A DNA stretch of 64,000 nt, taken from positions 62,001 through 126,000 of the forward strand of contig NZ_POUL01000013.1 of assembly GCF_002890895.1 (NCBI RefSeq), read 5' to 3'. The stretch is from Stutzerimonas stutzeri (lineage in GTDB: Bacteria > Pseudomonadota > Gammaproteobacteria > Pseudomonadales > Pseudomonadaceae). Within the stretch, counting starts at the first letter, position 1. Each line of letters opens with the position of its first letter. Position numbers and translations under genes: made by a program. Below the pieces are notes generated by a model. It worked only from the letters and a program-made list of their open reading frames with translations, did no database searches and was not told the origin of the DNA. Of this stretch, positions 53,803 through 63,378 are shown one piece after another.

Positions 53803-55239
53803 ATGACTGACGCAACGACCTACCAGAACTACATCGACGGCGCCTTTGTCGCCTGCGACAACCTCATCGAGGTACGCAACCCGGCCACAGGCGCGGTGCT
53901 GTCCCGCGTGCCGGAATCCGACGCCGCCACCGCCGAACGCGCCATCGCCGCCGCCCGCGCTGCGCAGAAAGCCTGGAGCCAGAAGCCCGCCGTCGAACGC
54001 GCGGGTTACCTGCGCGCCATCGCCAGCAAGATCCGCCAGAACGCCGAGCGCCTGGCCCGGGTCATCACCGAGGAAGGCGGCAAGATCCAGAGCCTGGCGC
54101 TTGTCGAAGTCAACTTTACCGCCGATTACCTCGACTACATGGCCGAGTGGGCGCGCCGCATCGAAGGCGAGATCATCACCAGCGACCGGCCGGGCGAAAA
54201 CATCTTCCTGTTCCGCAAACCGCTGGGCGTGGTGGCCGGCATCCTGCCATGGAATTTCCCCTTCTTCCTGATCGCCCGGAAGATGGCACCAGCATTGGTC
54301 ACCGGTAACACCATCGTCATCAAGCCCAGCGAGGAGACGCCGAACAACTGCTTCGAGTTCGCCAAACTGGTGGCCGAGACCGACCTGCCCAAAGGCGTGT
54401 TCAACGTGGTCTGCGGCAGCGGCGCGGGCGTCGGCAGCGCGCTGACCACCAGCGACAAGATCGACATGATCAGTTTCACCGGCAGCGTCGGCACCGGCCA
54501 GCGGATCATGGCCGCTGCGGCGCAGAACGTCACTAAGCTCAACCTGGAGCTGGGCGGCAAGGCCCCGGCAATCGTGATGAACGACGCGGACCTGGACCTC
54601 GCCGTCACCGCCATCCGCGCGTCACGGATCATCAACACCGGGCAGGTCTGCAACTGCGCCGAGCGGGTCTACGTGCAGCGCGGTGTCGCGGACCAGTTCA
54701 TCGAGCGCATTGCCGGTGCGCTGGCCGAAACGCGCTATGGCGACCCGATAGCCCAGGCGGACGTGGAGATGGGCCCGCTGATCAACGAGGCCGGGTTGCG
54801 CAAGGTCGAGCAGATGGTGCGCACTGCGCAGAGTCAGGGCGCGCAGCTGATTACAGGCGGCGCCGTGGCGGACCTGGGCAAGGGCTTCCACTACCAGCCG
54901 ACGCTGCTCGCCAACTGTTCGCACGACATGGAGATCATGCGTAAGGAAGTCTTCGGCCCGGTGCTGCCGGTGCAAATCATCGACGACCTGGACGAAGCCA
55001 TCGCCCTGGCCAACGACTGCGAGTACGGCCTCACATCCTCGATCTACACCCGCGATCTCTCCACCGCGATGAAGGCGGCCGCAGGCCTGGACTTCGGTGA
55101 AACCTATATCAATCGCGAGAACTTTGAGGCGATGCAGGGCTTCCACGCCGGGGTGCGCAAGTCCGGCATCGGCGGCGCCGATGGCAAGCACGGGCTGTAC
55201 GAGTACACCCATACCCATGCGGTGTACATACAGAGCTGA
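53803..55239 (+). CDS. aldA: AldA-type aldehyde dehydrogenase (lactaldehyde/glycolaldehyde)
   Basis: An NAD-dependent aldehyde dehydrogenase of 478 residues. The cofactor region has GILPWNFPFFLIARKMAPAL and ITFTGSVGTGQ-like FTGSVGTGQRIM; catalytic Glu lies in LNLELGGKAPAIVM and catalytic Cys in NTGQVCNCAERVYVQ. The VCNCAERVYVQ stretch is typical of AldA. It would oxidise the aldehyde made by the upstream PQQ dehydrogenase, giving acetate, lactate or glycolate according to substrate. AGGAGAG precedes the start. Confidence 0.92.
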   Translation: MTDATTYQNYIDGAFVACDNLIEVRNPATGAVLSRVPESDAATAERAIAAARAAQKAWSQKPAVERAGYLRAIASKIRQNAERLARVITEEGGKIQSLALVEVNFTADYLDYMAEWARRIEGEIITSDRPGENIFLFRKPLGVVAGILPWNFPFFLIARKMAPALVTGNTIVIKPSEETPNNCFEFAKLVAETDLPKGVFNVVCGSGAGVGSALTTSDKIDMISFTGSVGTGQRIMAAAAQNVTKLNLELGGKAPAIVMNDADLDLAVTAIRASRIINTGQVCNCAERVYVQRGVADQFIERIAGALAETRYGDPIAQADVEMGPLINEAGLRKVEQMVRTAQSQGAQLITGGAVADLGKGFHYQPTLLANCSHDMEIMRKEVFGPVLPVQIIDDLDEAIALANDCEYGLTSSIYTRDLSTAMKAAAGLDFGETYINRENFEAMQGFHAGVRKSGIGGADGKHGLYEYTHTHAVYIQS

Positions 55240-55255
55240 GTGACCTGAGGTGACC

Positions 55256-55281
55256 AAGAACCCCGCCCCGGCGGGGTTCTT
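55256..55281. terminator. Bidirectional terminator between aldA and the second acoR-like gene
   Basis: A perfect 12-bp inverted repeat AAGAACCCCGCC / GGCGGGGTTCTT with a 2-base centre in the gap between convergent genes. T-rich sequence follows on the plus side. Confidence 0.85.
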
Positions 55282-55338
55282 GCTATTCGGCCGAGCAATC
55301 GGCCAGCCCACCGAAACTACCGAGTCGCCAGCGCAGCT

Positions 55339-57249
55339 TCACCTGCGCGGCGCGGTGAGTCCGTGACGGTGGAGCTTGCGATACAGCGTGGCGCGGTTGA
55401 TGCCAAGGGAACGCGCCGCCGACGTGACGTTGCCGCCGTGCTGCTCAAGTGTCGCTTGTAGATGGGCCGCTTCGGCAGCGTCTCGGGTCGTCTCCAGCAA
55501 CTGCGCAACGCACGACCGCTCCATGGGCAGCGACATGATCTCTGGTGGCAGGCAATCGAGACTGATCACCCCGTCGTCCGCCAGCGCGACGGCACAGCGC
55601 AGCACATTGATCAGCTGGCGCACGTTGCCAGGCCACCCGTAAACGACCAGACGATCCATCGCCTCGGCAGTCAGCTCGACCTGTTCATCACCGGCCTCGC
55701 GTCCTAGAACGCGACGGATTAGTCCGGCGCGATCCGCCCGGTCGCGCAAAGCGGGCAGCCTGACCGTCAAGCCGTTGAGTCGGTAATACAGGTCCTCACG
55801 GAATTCGCCTGCGGCCACCATGGCGGGCAGGTCACGGTGCGTCGCGCAGACCAACTGCACATCCAGCGCGACCGGCGTGGCGGCGCCCAGCGGCACCAGC
55901 TCCCGCTCGGCCAGCACGCGCAGCAGGCGCGTCTGCAGGTGCGCAGGCATGTCGCCAATCTCATCGAGAAACAGCGTCCCGCCATTGGCCTGCTCCAGCT
56001 TGCCCTTCATCCCCTGCCGGCTGGCGCCGGTAAAGGTCCCGGCGCGATAGCCGAACAGCTCGCTCTCGATCAGCGACTCCGGAATCGCCGCGCAGTTGAG
56101 CGCCACGAAGGGCCCCCTGGCGCGCACGCTGCTCTGATGGATCGCCCGCGCAAAGGCTTCCTTGCCGGTGCCGGTCTCGCCGGTCAGCAACAATGAAATA
56201 TCCCGATCGAGCACGCGCCGCAGCTTTTGGACGGAGCGTTGCAGGCCTGGGTCCTCCCCGGCCAAGTCTTCAAGCGTAGGCTCTACCGGAATGACGTTCA
56301 GGCCGCGCTCGCTTCTGGCGCGCGGCGCGGGGGGCAACGGCATACGTAGCGTGACCTCCGCGGACCCGCCGGCCAGCCGTAACGATGCGCTGCGCTGGCC
56401 GCCGTGCGTCAGGGTGATCAGCTCATCCAGTGACATGGACAGAACATCCTGAACCGCCTCCCCCAACAGCGTGTTCCCTGGGCCCGCGGCCATGAAGGCG
56501 GCGCGATTGGCGCCGAGGATCCGGCCTGCCGCATCGAGCGCCAGCAAGCGCTCATTACCCAGGTCACCAGCATCGCCGCCCAGAGTCAGCATGGCGCAAG
56601 TGGCATAGCGCTGGTGGAAACTGGCGTTTTCGATGAGCCGGGCGTACAGGCTCACCAACTGCAGCGTCAGGTACTGCGCCTGCTTCGGCCCGCCACTGTT
56701 GAGGCACGAGGCATTGAGACAGCCCAGCAACGCACCCTGTGGATCGAACAGCGGCGCCACCGAGCAACTCAACATGGCGTTGCTGCTGAGAAAGTGCTCG
56801 TCCCGATGGATGATCAGCGGCTGGCCCGCTGCCAGCCCCGTACCGATGCCGTTGGTCCCTACCAGCGACTCGTCCCAGCAACTGCCGACCACCAGCCCAG
56901 AATCGGCATAGGGGCTGTACTGCCCGGACAGCCGCGCGTCGAGCGTGATACCGCGGCGGTCACTGAGCAGCACCGCGAACCCGGCAGGATTCAGACGCCG
57001 CGACAGCCCTTCCATGCCCTGGCTCGCGATGGCCAGAAAGTCATGATGCTCTTCCTGATGCAGACGGATCTCGTGATGCTCAAGCTGAACGTGGGCGGCA
57101 GGTTGAGCCGGGTCAAGTCCGTGCTCGTGGACACTGCGGTACCAGGATTCGGCAATCAGCCGATCCGGGTTGGATCCTCGGTCGGCAAAGTGCGTGGCAA
57201 CGAATGCAGAGAGTTCGGTTGGAAGCTCTGATGGCGGACGCGCGATCAT
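55339..57249 (-). CDS. AcoR-like sigma-54-dependent transcriptional activator (second copy)
   Basis: A protein of 636 residues with the same layout as the regulator at 31527: GAF-like sensor (SGLVVGSCWDESLVGTNGIGTGL), AAA+ domain (Walker A GETGTGKE, sigma-54 loop GTFTGA, Walker B GGTLFLDEIGD) and Fis-type helix-turn-helix (GGNVTSAARSLGINRATLYRKLHRHG). It converges on the PQQ dehydrogenase–aldA operon and is the likely user of the sites at 51430–51483. The recognition helix differs from the first copy, consistent with a different operator. Confidence 0.9.
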   Translation of the reverse strand: MIARPPSELPTELSAFVATHFADRGSNPDRLIAESWYRSVHEHGLDPAQPAAHVQLEHHEIRLHQEEHHDFLAIASQGMEGLSRRLNPAGFAVLLSDRRGITLDARLSGQYSPYADSGLVVGSCWDESLVGTNGIGTGLAAGQPLIIHRDEHFLSSNAMLSCSVAPLFDPQGALLGCLNASCLNSGGPKQAQYLTLQLVSLYARLIENASFHQRYATCAMLTLGGDAGDLGNERLLALDAAGRILGANRAAFMAAGPGNTLLGEAVQDVLSMSLDELITLTHGGQRSASLRLAGGSAEVTLRMPLPPAPRARSERGLNVIPVEPTLEDLAGEDPGLQRSVQKLRRVLDRDISLLLTGETGTGKEAFARAIHQSSVRARGPFVALNCAAIPESLIESELFGYRAGTFTGASRQGMKGKLEQANGGTLFLDEIGDMPAHLQTRLLRVLAERELVPLGAATPVALDVQLVCATHRDLPAMVAAGEFREDLYYRLNGLTVRLPALRDRADRAGLIRRVLGREAGDEQVELTAEAMDRLVVYGWPGNVRQLINVLRCAVALADDGVISLDCLPPEIMSLPMERSCVAQLLETTRDAAEAAHLQATLEQHGGNVTSAARSLGINRATLYRKLHRHGLTAPRR

Positions 57250-57669
57250 GCGGGACTCCAGACAAGGCGCCGAGTCGGGCCTTGCGTAATTGTTCGTATC
57301 GACTTGAGAACAGCCAAAACCAAGCCTAGCACGGCCACTTCAGGCCGGGCTGCCGCCAGCCGGATTGCGGTCTTTAAGGTGGCCGTTTCGTGATTGAGCT
57401 TCGAGGCTGAGAGGCTTGCGTGTTGACGCTGGGGAGCAGCAGATATCGGCCTAGAAGTGGACAGTCAGCCCAAGAAATATCTCTTTCACCTTTTGGTTGC
57501 GCGAAGCGCTTACGCAGAACGACCTCGGCAGTAAGCAGTGCTGAGTTGCTGCCATATCCAAGAGCAGCACGTCGAAAAATGTCAACGAAACTGGGCCTAA
57601 TCAGGGGGCACGAATATTGGCGTCACATTCTCAATTGACATTTGAGACGATCGGTCTAATATCGTCGCC
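57250..57669. other. Intergenic region between acoR-like gene and acuR
   Basis: 420 bp between divergent genes with no supported ORF. The right end holds the acuR promoter and operator. Confidence 0.5.
57635..57662 (+). promoter_or_regulatory. acuR promoter with AcuR-type operator
   Basis: TTGACA (57635–57640) and TAATAT (57657–57662) are separated by 16 bp. The operator AGAC-GATCG-GTCT (57645–57657) fills the spacer. The start codon at 57670 comes 7 bp after the -10 box, so the transcript would be nearly leaderless. Confidence 0.7.
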
Positions 57670-58302
57670 ATGACTATAGCTAAGACTCATGCCCGCCGAG
57701 GTCGTCCGCCTAATGCCCAAAGAGAGCATGGGGACACTCGCGAGCTGCTATTGCGTTGCGGCATGGAAATATTCGCCGAACAGGGCTTTGCAGCTACGGG
57801 CATCGACTCAGTGCTGAAGCGGGTTAGCGTGCCCAAAGGCTCGTTCTATCATTACTTTGATAGTAAGGAAGCCTTCGGGCAGGCAGTGTTGCAACGCTAT
57901 GCGGATTATTTTGGTCGCAAACTGGATCGTTGGTTGCTGGACGAGACGGAGCTCCCGCTTCGCCGCATACGCCATTTTGTCGACGACGCCAAGGAGGGCA
58001 TGAAGAAGCACGAATTCCGCCGAGGCTGTCTGGTCGGCAATCTCGGTCAAGAGGTCATTGTTCTACCTGAGAGTTTCCGCAACGAGCTGGAGAATATTCT
58101 GCTCGACTGGCAAAGGCGTCTGGCGGATTGCTTACGTCAGGCGGCGACCCAGCGGCAAATATGCCTAAACAGTAACTGCGATGATCTCTCTGCATACTTC
58201 TGGATTGGTTGGGAAGGTGCCGTAATGCGCGCCAGGCTGGTACGGGATGCGGCGCCGCTGGAGGTCTTCGCCGCTGGGTTTCTCGCTGGTATCACTAGGT
58301 AA
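57670..58302 (+). CDS. acuR: AcuR-like TetR-family repressor
   Basis: A protein of 210 residues. The N-terminal helix-turn-helix lies at about residues 40–65 (FAATGIDSVLKRVSVPKGSFYHYFDSKEAFG). The ligand domain has KHEFRRGCLVGNLGQEVIVLPESFRNEL and AYFWIGWEGAVMRARL, which I recall as strongly conserved in AcuR, the acrylate/acryloyl-CoA-responsive repressor of DMSP catabolism genes. It is followed 45 bp later by acuI, and both have the same GACGATCGGTCTA operator. There is no ribosome binding site before ATG 57670. Codons are less GC-rich than the flanks. Confidence 0.82.
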   Translation: MTIAKTHARRGRPPNAQREHGDTRELLLRCGMEIFAEQGFAATGIDSVLKRVSVPKGSFYHYFDSKEAFGQAVLQRYADYFGRKLDRWLLDETELPLRRIRHFVDDAKEGMKKHEFRRGCLVGNLGQEVIVLPESFRNELENILLDWQRRLADCLRQAATQRQICLNSNCDDLSAYFWIGWEGAVMRARLVRDAAPLEVFAAGFLAGITR

Positions 58303-58309
58303 ATTTTTT

Positions 58310-58338
58310 TTGACAATTAATAGACGATCGGTCTAAAT
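58310..58338 (+). promoter_or_regulatory. acuI promoter with AcuR-type operator
   Basis: TTGACA (58310–58315), then the operator TAGAC-GATCG-GTCTA (58321–58335), with a -10 candidate TCTAAA (58332–58337). The same 14-base core GACGATCGGTCTAA occurs before acuR, so one repressor would control both genes. Confidence 0.72.
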
Positions 58339-58347
58339 GAGGAACTG

Positions 58348-59334
58348 ATGATGTTCAAGGCAATTCTTATTGAAAAAGATGCAGAGGCTTATCGGGCTCG
58401 CTTGACTGACCTTGATGAAGCGCAGCTCCCTGAAGGTGATGTAACCGTTCGGGTGGCCTACAGCACGCTGAATTACAAGGATGGGCTAGCCATCAGCGGT
58501 GGCAGTCCAGTTGTGCGTCAGTTTCCGATGGTGCCCGGTATTGATCTGGCCGGAACCGTGGAAGCCAGCAGCAACCCTCACTACAAGATCGGCGACCGGG
58601 TCCTGCTCAACGGCTGGGGTGTGGGCGAAGGGCACTGGGGTGGGTTGGCCCAGAAGGCCAAGCTACGAGCTGAATGGCTGATCCCGTTGCCCGAGACATT
58701 GAGCGAACGCCAGGCAATGGCAATCGGAACCGCAGGCTACACAGCAATGCTTTGCCTGTTAGCGCTGGAACGCCAAGGTGTCACGCCGGAGCGTGGTGAA
58801 GTGCTGGTTACAGGCGCCAATGGAGGAGTTGGCAGCTTTGCCATCGCGCTGTTAGCGCGTAAAGGTTATTCGGTCATTGCAGCTACGGGGCGTCCGGCCG
58901 AAGCGGATTACCTGAAGCGCTTGGGCGCAACAACCATCATTGATCGCAATGAATTGTCCAATCCCGGGCGTGCTTTGGCAAAAGAGCGTTGGGCTGCGGC
59001 TATCGACTCAGTAGGCAGCCACACGCTGGCCAACGTATGCGCAGGCACACGCGCAGACGGGGTGGTCGCTGCGTGCGGTTTGGCCCAAGGCATGGACTTC
59101 CCAGCGACCGTGGCGCCCTTCATTCTGCGTGGGGTTAGCCTGATTGGTATCAATAGCGTCACTCGTCCCTACAACGAACGTGTGGAGGCCTGGGGCCGCC
59201 TGTGCACCGACCTGGACCTATCGATATTGGATGAAATAACCCATGAAATTGGCCTGAGTGAAGCCATACCGGTTGCACACGAGTTACTCGAAGGCAGAGT
59301 TCGGGGGCGTGTGGTGGTTGATGTAAACCGGTGA
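58348..59334 (+). CDS. acuI: AcuI/YhdH-type acrylyl-CoA reductase
   Basis: An NADPH-dependent MDR enzyme of 328 residues that reduces acryloyl-CoA to propionyl-Co[33 protein letters not shown] and [21 protein letters not shown] are YhdH/AcuI signatures; the Rossmann motif is [23 protein letters not shown]. No zinc ligands. ATG 58348 is followed by a second ATG at 58351; a GAGGA site is at 58339–58343. It detoxifies acrylate-derived CoA ester and is paired with an AcuR-like repressor. Confidence 0.88.
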   Translation: MMFKAILIEKDAEAYRARLTDLDEAQLPEGDVTVRVAYSTLNYKDGLAISGGSPVVRQFPMVPGIDLAGTVEASSNPHYKIGDRVLLNGWGVGEGHWGGLAQKAKLRAEWLIPLPETLSERQAMAIGTAGYTAMLCLLALERQGVTPERGEVLVTGANGGVGSFAIALLARKGYSVIAATGRPAEADYLKRLGATTIIDRNELSNPGRALAKERWAAAIDSVGSHTLANVCAGTRADGVVAACGLAQGMDFPATVAPFILRGVSLIGINSVTRPYNERVEAWGRLCTDLDLSILDEITHEIGLSEAIPVAHELLEGRVRGRVVVDVNR

Positions 59335-59725
59335 GCACCAGATAACTGCCCTCACCATTACAGATCGCATTTTTATAACGGAGCCGCCATCTTCTAGCTG
59401 CGCCAAGAGTTGACTGCCATGGATGTGCAGCGCTCTTGCCAGCGATTCGTTCCTGCTGGCGGTCTCGCGGCGCGAGCCCAAGCGGGATGACGACCCACCT
59501 CCGCCGAGGGCAGCAAATCCAGCCGCTCGGACTGAATTCGCTTGGCTTGGAACGTTGCCGAGAAAGACGTCCCAAGCCAGCCAACAACCGGGCGCGCACA
59601 GCGGACCAAAGCGGGATCAACCCGAGCCGCTGTTGTCGCTCAGAACCTCGTTGACGTCCCGCTTCATGCCGGTGCTACATTGCTCGTCCACAGCCGCACA
59701 ACCAACCCCACTTAGCGAGGGACTC
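59335..59725. other. Intergenic region without recognised gene
   Basis: 391 bp between acuI and the VOC gene. It has only overlapping short frames, without motif or ribosome binding site. Confidence 0.45.
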
Positions 59726-60118
59726 ATGCTCAACCATGTAATGGTCGGTTCGAATGATATTGAACGGTCGAAGCGGTTCTACGACGCCGTGCTCGGCCTA
59801 CTCGGCGCAGGCGAGCCGATCCGTAACACTGGGCCTACCGGGCACACCCGCCTCTTCTACCGACACGATGGCAGCCTCTTCGGTGTTACCGAACCCATCA
59901 ACGGTAAAGAAGCGACGGTTGCCAATGGCGGCACGATTGGCTTCAAGTGCAACTCGCCCGAGCAGGTCCAGGCGTTCCACGACATCGGTGTGGCACATGG
60001 CGGCACAACTTGCGAAGATCCACCGGGGCTGCGCGAAAGCAGCCTAGGCGCGATGCATCTGGGCTATGTGCGCGACCCTGATGGCAACAAGCTGTGCGCC
60101 ATCTACCGCGCGCCATAA
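59726..60118 (+). CDS. VOC-family protein
   Basis: A glyoxalase-fold protein of 130 residues from ATG 59726 (MLNHVMVGSNDIERSKRFYDAVLG), preceded by GAGGGAC. It has the second strand LFGVTEPINGKEATVANGGTIGF and the final GYVRDPDGNKLCAIYRAP. The metal residues His (NHVMVG), and a second site in LGY, look present, but the terminal Glu seen in many members is replaced by Cys (NKLCAIY). Function unknown. Confidence 0.88.
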   Translation: MLNHVMVGSNDIERSKRFYDAVLGLLGAGEPIRNTGPTGHTRLFYRHDGSLFGVTEPINGKEATVANGGTIGFKCNSPEQVQAFHDIGVAHGGTTCEDPPGLRESSLGAMHLGYVRDPDGNKLCAIYRAP

Positions 60119-60267
60119 TCTGCACTGCACCGCACAACCAAGAGCGGCGCCACCGTTGAACGTCTGTGCGCTGCACCCTGGCTGCGGCGCATGAACGCTA
60201 ACAAGACGGGTGCGTTCCGGGGCCCTCCATCCAAACGCACGAGCGCCCTGATAAGCCTTAAAACGAG

Positions 60268-60289
60268 CCCGCTAGCGCGGGTTTTGTTT
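60268..60289. terminator. Terminator hairpin overlapping the end of the EamA gene
   Basis: Stem CCCGC / GCGGG with loop TAGC, followed by TTTTGTTT on the plus strand. It lies 150 bp after the VOC gene. The stop codon of the convergent EamA gene (60272–60274) lies inside the hairpin. Confidence 0.65.
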
Positions 60290-61207
60290 CGCCTGACTTA
60301 AGAGCGGGCTACCTGCTCTGACCTGAGTCGCCAGCAGCAACCCGGCAAAAATCAGTCCGCCGCCAATCCAGTGGAACAGCTGCAAGCCTTCTCCCAGCAG
60401 CAGCCAGCCGAGAATCGCGGTGAAAACCGGCATCAGATAAGTCGCCATTGCCGCTTTGGCTGCGCCAACGGTTTTGACGCCGTGGTTCCAGGACAGATAC
60501 GCAATCAGCGAGGCGAAGACCGCTGTGTAGGCGATGACGCTGAGGTTGGTCAGGCTCGGTGTGAAACCGCCGACCTGGCTGTATTCGAACAGGTAGAACG
60601 GCAGGATCAGCGGCGTACCGATTGCCATCAACACGCCTAGCAACGTCAAGGGCGGAACCTGAAGAAAGCTGCTCCAGCGTCGCAGCGACAGGGTGTACAG
60701 CGCCCATACCAGCACGGCCACGAGCATGATGAGATCGCCAGCCTTGAACGCCAGGTTTGCAAACGCATCCCAGCTGCCACGGCTGATCAGATAGACCAAT
60801 CCGCAGGCGGCGATGGCCATGCCGAACCAGGCGCGACGGGCGGGCCACTCACCCAGCAACAGGCCACCGCCAATAAAGGTGAACAACGGCAGACAGGTGT
60901 TGACCAGGGTGAGGTTGATGGCTTCGGTGCTTTGCGCAGCAGAGTACAGCAGCGAGTTGTAGCTGCTGATGCCGAGCGCCGCGACCACCAGCAAGCGCCA
61001 GCCGGCTGCGCGAAGCGTGGCGCGATGCGTCCAGATGGAGCGCACCACGAATGGCAGCAACAGACAGGTGGCCAGCGTCCAGCGCCAGAACGCGAGGGTC
61101 AGCGGTGGGATCGCCTCATGAAAGGCGCGCGCCACCAGAGCGTTTCCGCTCCAGCAGAGCACGGCGAGCAACAGCCCAGCGAAGGCCCATCCCTGACGCG
61201 ACGCCAT
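60272..61207 (-). CDS. EamA-family (DMT) transporter
   Basis: An inner-membrane carrier of 311 residues with ten predicted transmembrane helices in two EamA repeats. The first begins GLLLAVLCWSGNALVARAF and the second ends LLLGEGLQLFHWIGGGLIFAGLLLA. The pattern N..W(S)GN and P..A.ILGWLLLGE is typical of drug/metabolite exporters. Substrate unknown. Its ATG overlaps the stop of the carbonic anhydrase gene by 1 bp, so the two are co-transcribed. Confidence 0.92.
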   Translation of the reverse strand: MASRQGWAFAGLLLAVLCWSGNALVARAFHEAIPPLTLAFWRWTLATCLLLPFVVRSIWTHRATLRAAGWRLLVVAALGISSYNSLLYSAAQSTEAINLTLVNTCLPLFTFIGGGLLLGEWPARRAWFGMAIAACGLVYLISRGSWDAFANLAFKAGDLIMLVAVLVWALYTLSLRRWSSFLQVPPLTLLGVLMAIGTPLILPFYLFEYSQVGGFTPSLTNLSVIAYTAVFASLIAYLSWNHGVKTVGAAKAAMATYLMPVFTAILGWLLLGEGLQLFHWIGGGLIFAGLLLATQVRAGSPLLSQAKQNPR

Positions 61208-61854
61208 CAGACGGGCTGACGCGTGCGAAGGCGGTACTGCGGCGGCAGCTGGTCAAGACCGCTGATGGTGACGTTGAGGTTCTTCCAGATACCGTCCCTG
61301 ATGCCGTAGATGCAGCCGTGCACGGACAGCGGCTGACCGCGGTGCCAGGCGTTCTGGACGATGTTGGTGTGGCTGACATTGGCGACCTGCTGGATGACGT
61401 TGAGCTCGCAGAGGCGATCCACCTGCGCTTCTTCAGTCGGGAAGCTGGCGATGTGCTCGCGGTGCTCGTAATAGAGATCGCGGATGGTGCGCAGCCAGCC
61501 GTCGATCAGCCCGAGCTGGTCGTCACGCATCGAGGCGCGAACACCGCCGCAACCGTAATGGCCGGTGACAAGGATATGCCGCACCTTGAGCACGTCCACC
61601 GCGTACTGGATCACCGACAGACAATTGAGGTCGGTGTGCAGGACGACATTGGCGACGTTGCGGTGAACGAACAGATCGCCGGGCAGCAGGCCGACAATCT
61701 CGTTGGCCGGTACGCGCGCATCCGAACAGCCGATCCAGAGGTATTCCGGCACCTGCTGCTTGGCCAGTTTGGTGAAAAAGGTCGGGTCTTCCTCGATGAT
61801 CGCTTCAGCCCAGCGCGCATTGTTCTCGAATAACTGTTGAAGCTCGTTGCTCAT
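61207..61854 (-). CDS. can: Beta-class carbonic anhydrase
   Basis: Interconverts CO2 and bicarbonate. The protein has 215 residues from ATG 61854 (MSNELQQLFENNARWAEAI). Zinc ligands and the catalytic dyad are in WIGCSDARVPANEI and TGHYGCGGVRASM. The C-terminal part matches E. coli Can. An in-frame ATG 24 bp upstream is less likely. It overlaps the EamA transporter gene by 1 bp. Confidence 0.95.
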   Translation of the reverse strand: MSNELQQLFENNARWAEAIIEEDPTFFTKLAKQQVPEYLWIGCSDARVPANEIVGLLPGDLFVHRNVANVVLHTDLNCLSVIQYAVDVLKVRHILVTGHYGCGGVRASMRDDQLGLIDGWLRTIRDLYYEHREHIASFPTEEAQVDRLCELNVIQQVANVSHTNIVQNAWHRGQPLSVHGCIYGIRDGIWKNLNVTISGLDQLPPQYRLRTRQPV

Positions 61855-61934
61855 CGCCTGCCCCTTCCATTCCGACACGCACGTTACGAACCGGTCGGCG
61901 TTTTGACAAGCACGCAGACCGGTACGTCACAGCA

Positions 61935-63344
61935 TTAGACGGTGAACAGCGGATTCGCCTGGACTTCGGCTCGTGGGCGGGAAGAAAAGGCGCGCAAGTC
62001 CCGCAGGAAATTGTCGCGCCAGGCATCCAGATCAGCGGCACGTATCGCCCGCATCATGTGCTCGTAGCGATCCTTTCGCTCGGTCAGCGACATGCGCATC
62101 GCGCGGTCCAGCGCCTCGGCCATGCCGATGCAATCGTAGGGGTTGATGATCAGCGCCGAGGTCAGCTCCCGCGCGGCGCCGGCAAAGCGTGATAACACCA
62201 GTACACCGGGGTCTTCCGGGTCCTGGGAGGCGACGAATTCTTTGGCAACCAGGTTCATGCCATCGCGCAGCGGTGTGACGAAGCCGATGTCGGACTGGCG
62301 AAACAGGCCCATCAGGGCGCGACGGTCGTGGCTTTTGTTGAGATAATGCAGCGGCGTCCAGTCCAGATCGGAGAGCCAACCGTTGATGTGTCCGGCCTGG
62401 CTTTCCAGCTGCTGCCTGATCGCCTGATAAGTCTTCACATCCGAGCGAGATGTTGGCGCGATCTGAATGAACTCCACCGCACGCCGATGCTCCGGGTAGC
62501 GCTCAAGGAACGCCTGGTAGGCCATGAAACGCTCCACCAGCCCCTTGGAGTAATCCAGCCGGTCAACGCTGACGATCTTCTTGCGATCCACATCCGTGGT
62601 GCGCCGCATGGGCTTGGTGCGACCCTTGTAGGACTCGGCAAGATCCTGAATCTCATCCGGCACCACGCCGATGGGATAGACCCCTGCGCGGAAGTTCTGA
62701 CCATAAGCCGTCAAGCTGCCATCCGACTCAAGAATGCCGCGCACCTCACGGGTCATGTAGTCCTGAAACGCCAGCCGATCGGTCTCGGTCTGGAAGCCGA
62801 TAAGGTCATAGAAGCAGAGCGTCTTGAGCAGCTCGTTGTGCGGCGGAATGACGGTGAGAATTTCCGGTGGCGGAAACGGAATGTGGAGAAAGAAGCCGAT
62901 GCGATTGCGAATGCCCAGCTGGCGGCAGGCTTCGGCGAAAGGAATCAGGTGGTAGTCATGGATCCAGATGATGTCGTCAGGCTTGAGATGGGGCTTGAGC
63001 TTTTCCGCCAACATGGCGTTGACCCGCCTGTAGCCCTCGTACTCCTGCCGGTTGTAGCGCGCCAGGTCGATCCGGTAGTGGAAGATCGGCCACAGCGTGG
63101 CATTGGAAAACCCACGGTAATACTGATCGTAGTCCTGCTTGGTCAGGCCCAGCGTGACGTAGGTGATGTTACCGACGGTCTCGGTGCTGGTTTGCGGGGA
63201 GCTGCTCACGTCCCCGCTCCAGCCAAACCAGATACCCCCGGCCTGGCGCAACGCGTCATGCACACCCACTGCAAGCCCGCCAGCAGCGACCTTCCCCGCC
63301 TTGATCGGCGCTACGCGGTTAGAAACCACTACTAGTCGGCTCAT
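61935..63344 (-). CDS. otsA: Trehalose-6-phosphate synthase
   Basis: A GT20 glycosyltransferase that joins glucose from UDP-glucose to glucose-6-phosphate. The protein has 469 residues, starting [17 protein letters not shown]. It has [37 protein letters not shown] and [15 protein letters not shown], the standard OtsA motifs. It lies 34 bp downstream of otsB and makes the osmoprotectant pathway with it. Confidence 0.97.
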   Translation of the reverse strand: MSRLVVVSNRVAPIKAGKVAAGGLAVGVHDALRQAGGIWFGWSGDVSSSPQTSTETVGNITYVTLGLTKQDYDQYYRGFSNATLWPIFHYRIDLARYNRQEYEGYRRVNAMLAEKLKPHLKPDDIIWIHDYHLIPFAEACRQLGIRNRIGFFLHIPFPPPEILTVIPPHNELLKTLCFYDLIGFQTETDRLAFQDYMTREVRGILESDGSLTAYGQNFRAGVYPIGVVPDEIQDLAESYKGRTKPMRRTTDVDRKKIVSVDRLDYSKGLVERFMAYQAFLERYPEHRRAVEFIQIAPTSRSDVKTYQAIRQQLESQAGHINGWLSDLDWTPLHYLNKSHDRRALMGLFRQSDIGFVTPLRDGMNLVAKEFVASQDPEDPGVLVLSRFAGAARELTSALIINPYDCIGMAEALDRAMRMSLTERKDRYEHMMRAIRAADLDAWRDNFLRDLRAFSSRPRAEVQANPLFTV

Positions 63345-63378
63345 GCTAGTTCTCGCTTCAATCTGGTTTTATTGGATG

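Noticed and set aside
57420..57638. 72-codon open frame upstream of acuR
   Set aside because: No ribosome binding site, atypical composition and no domain; it overlaps the region that must hold promoters.
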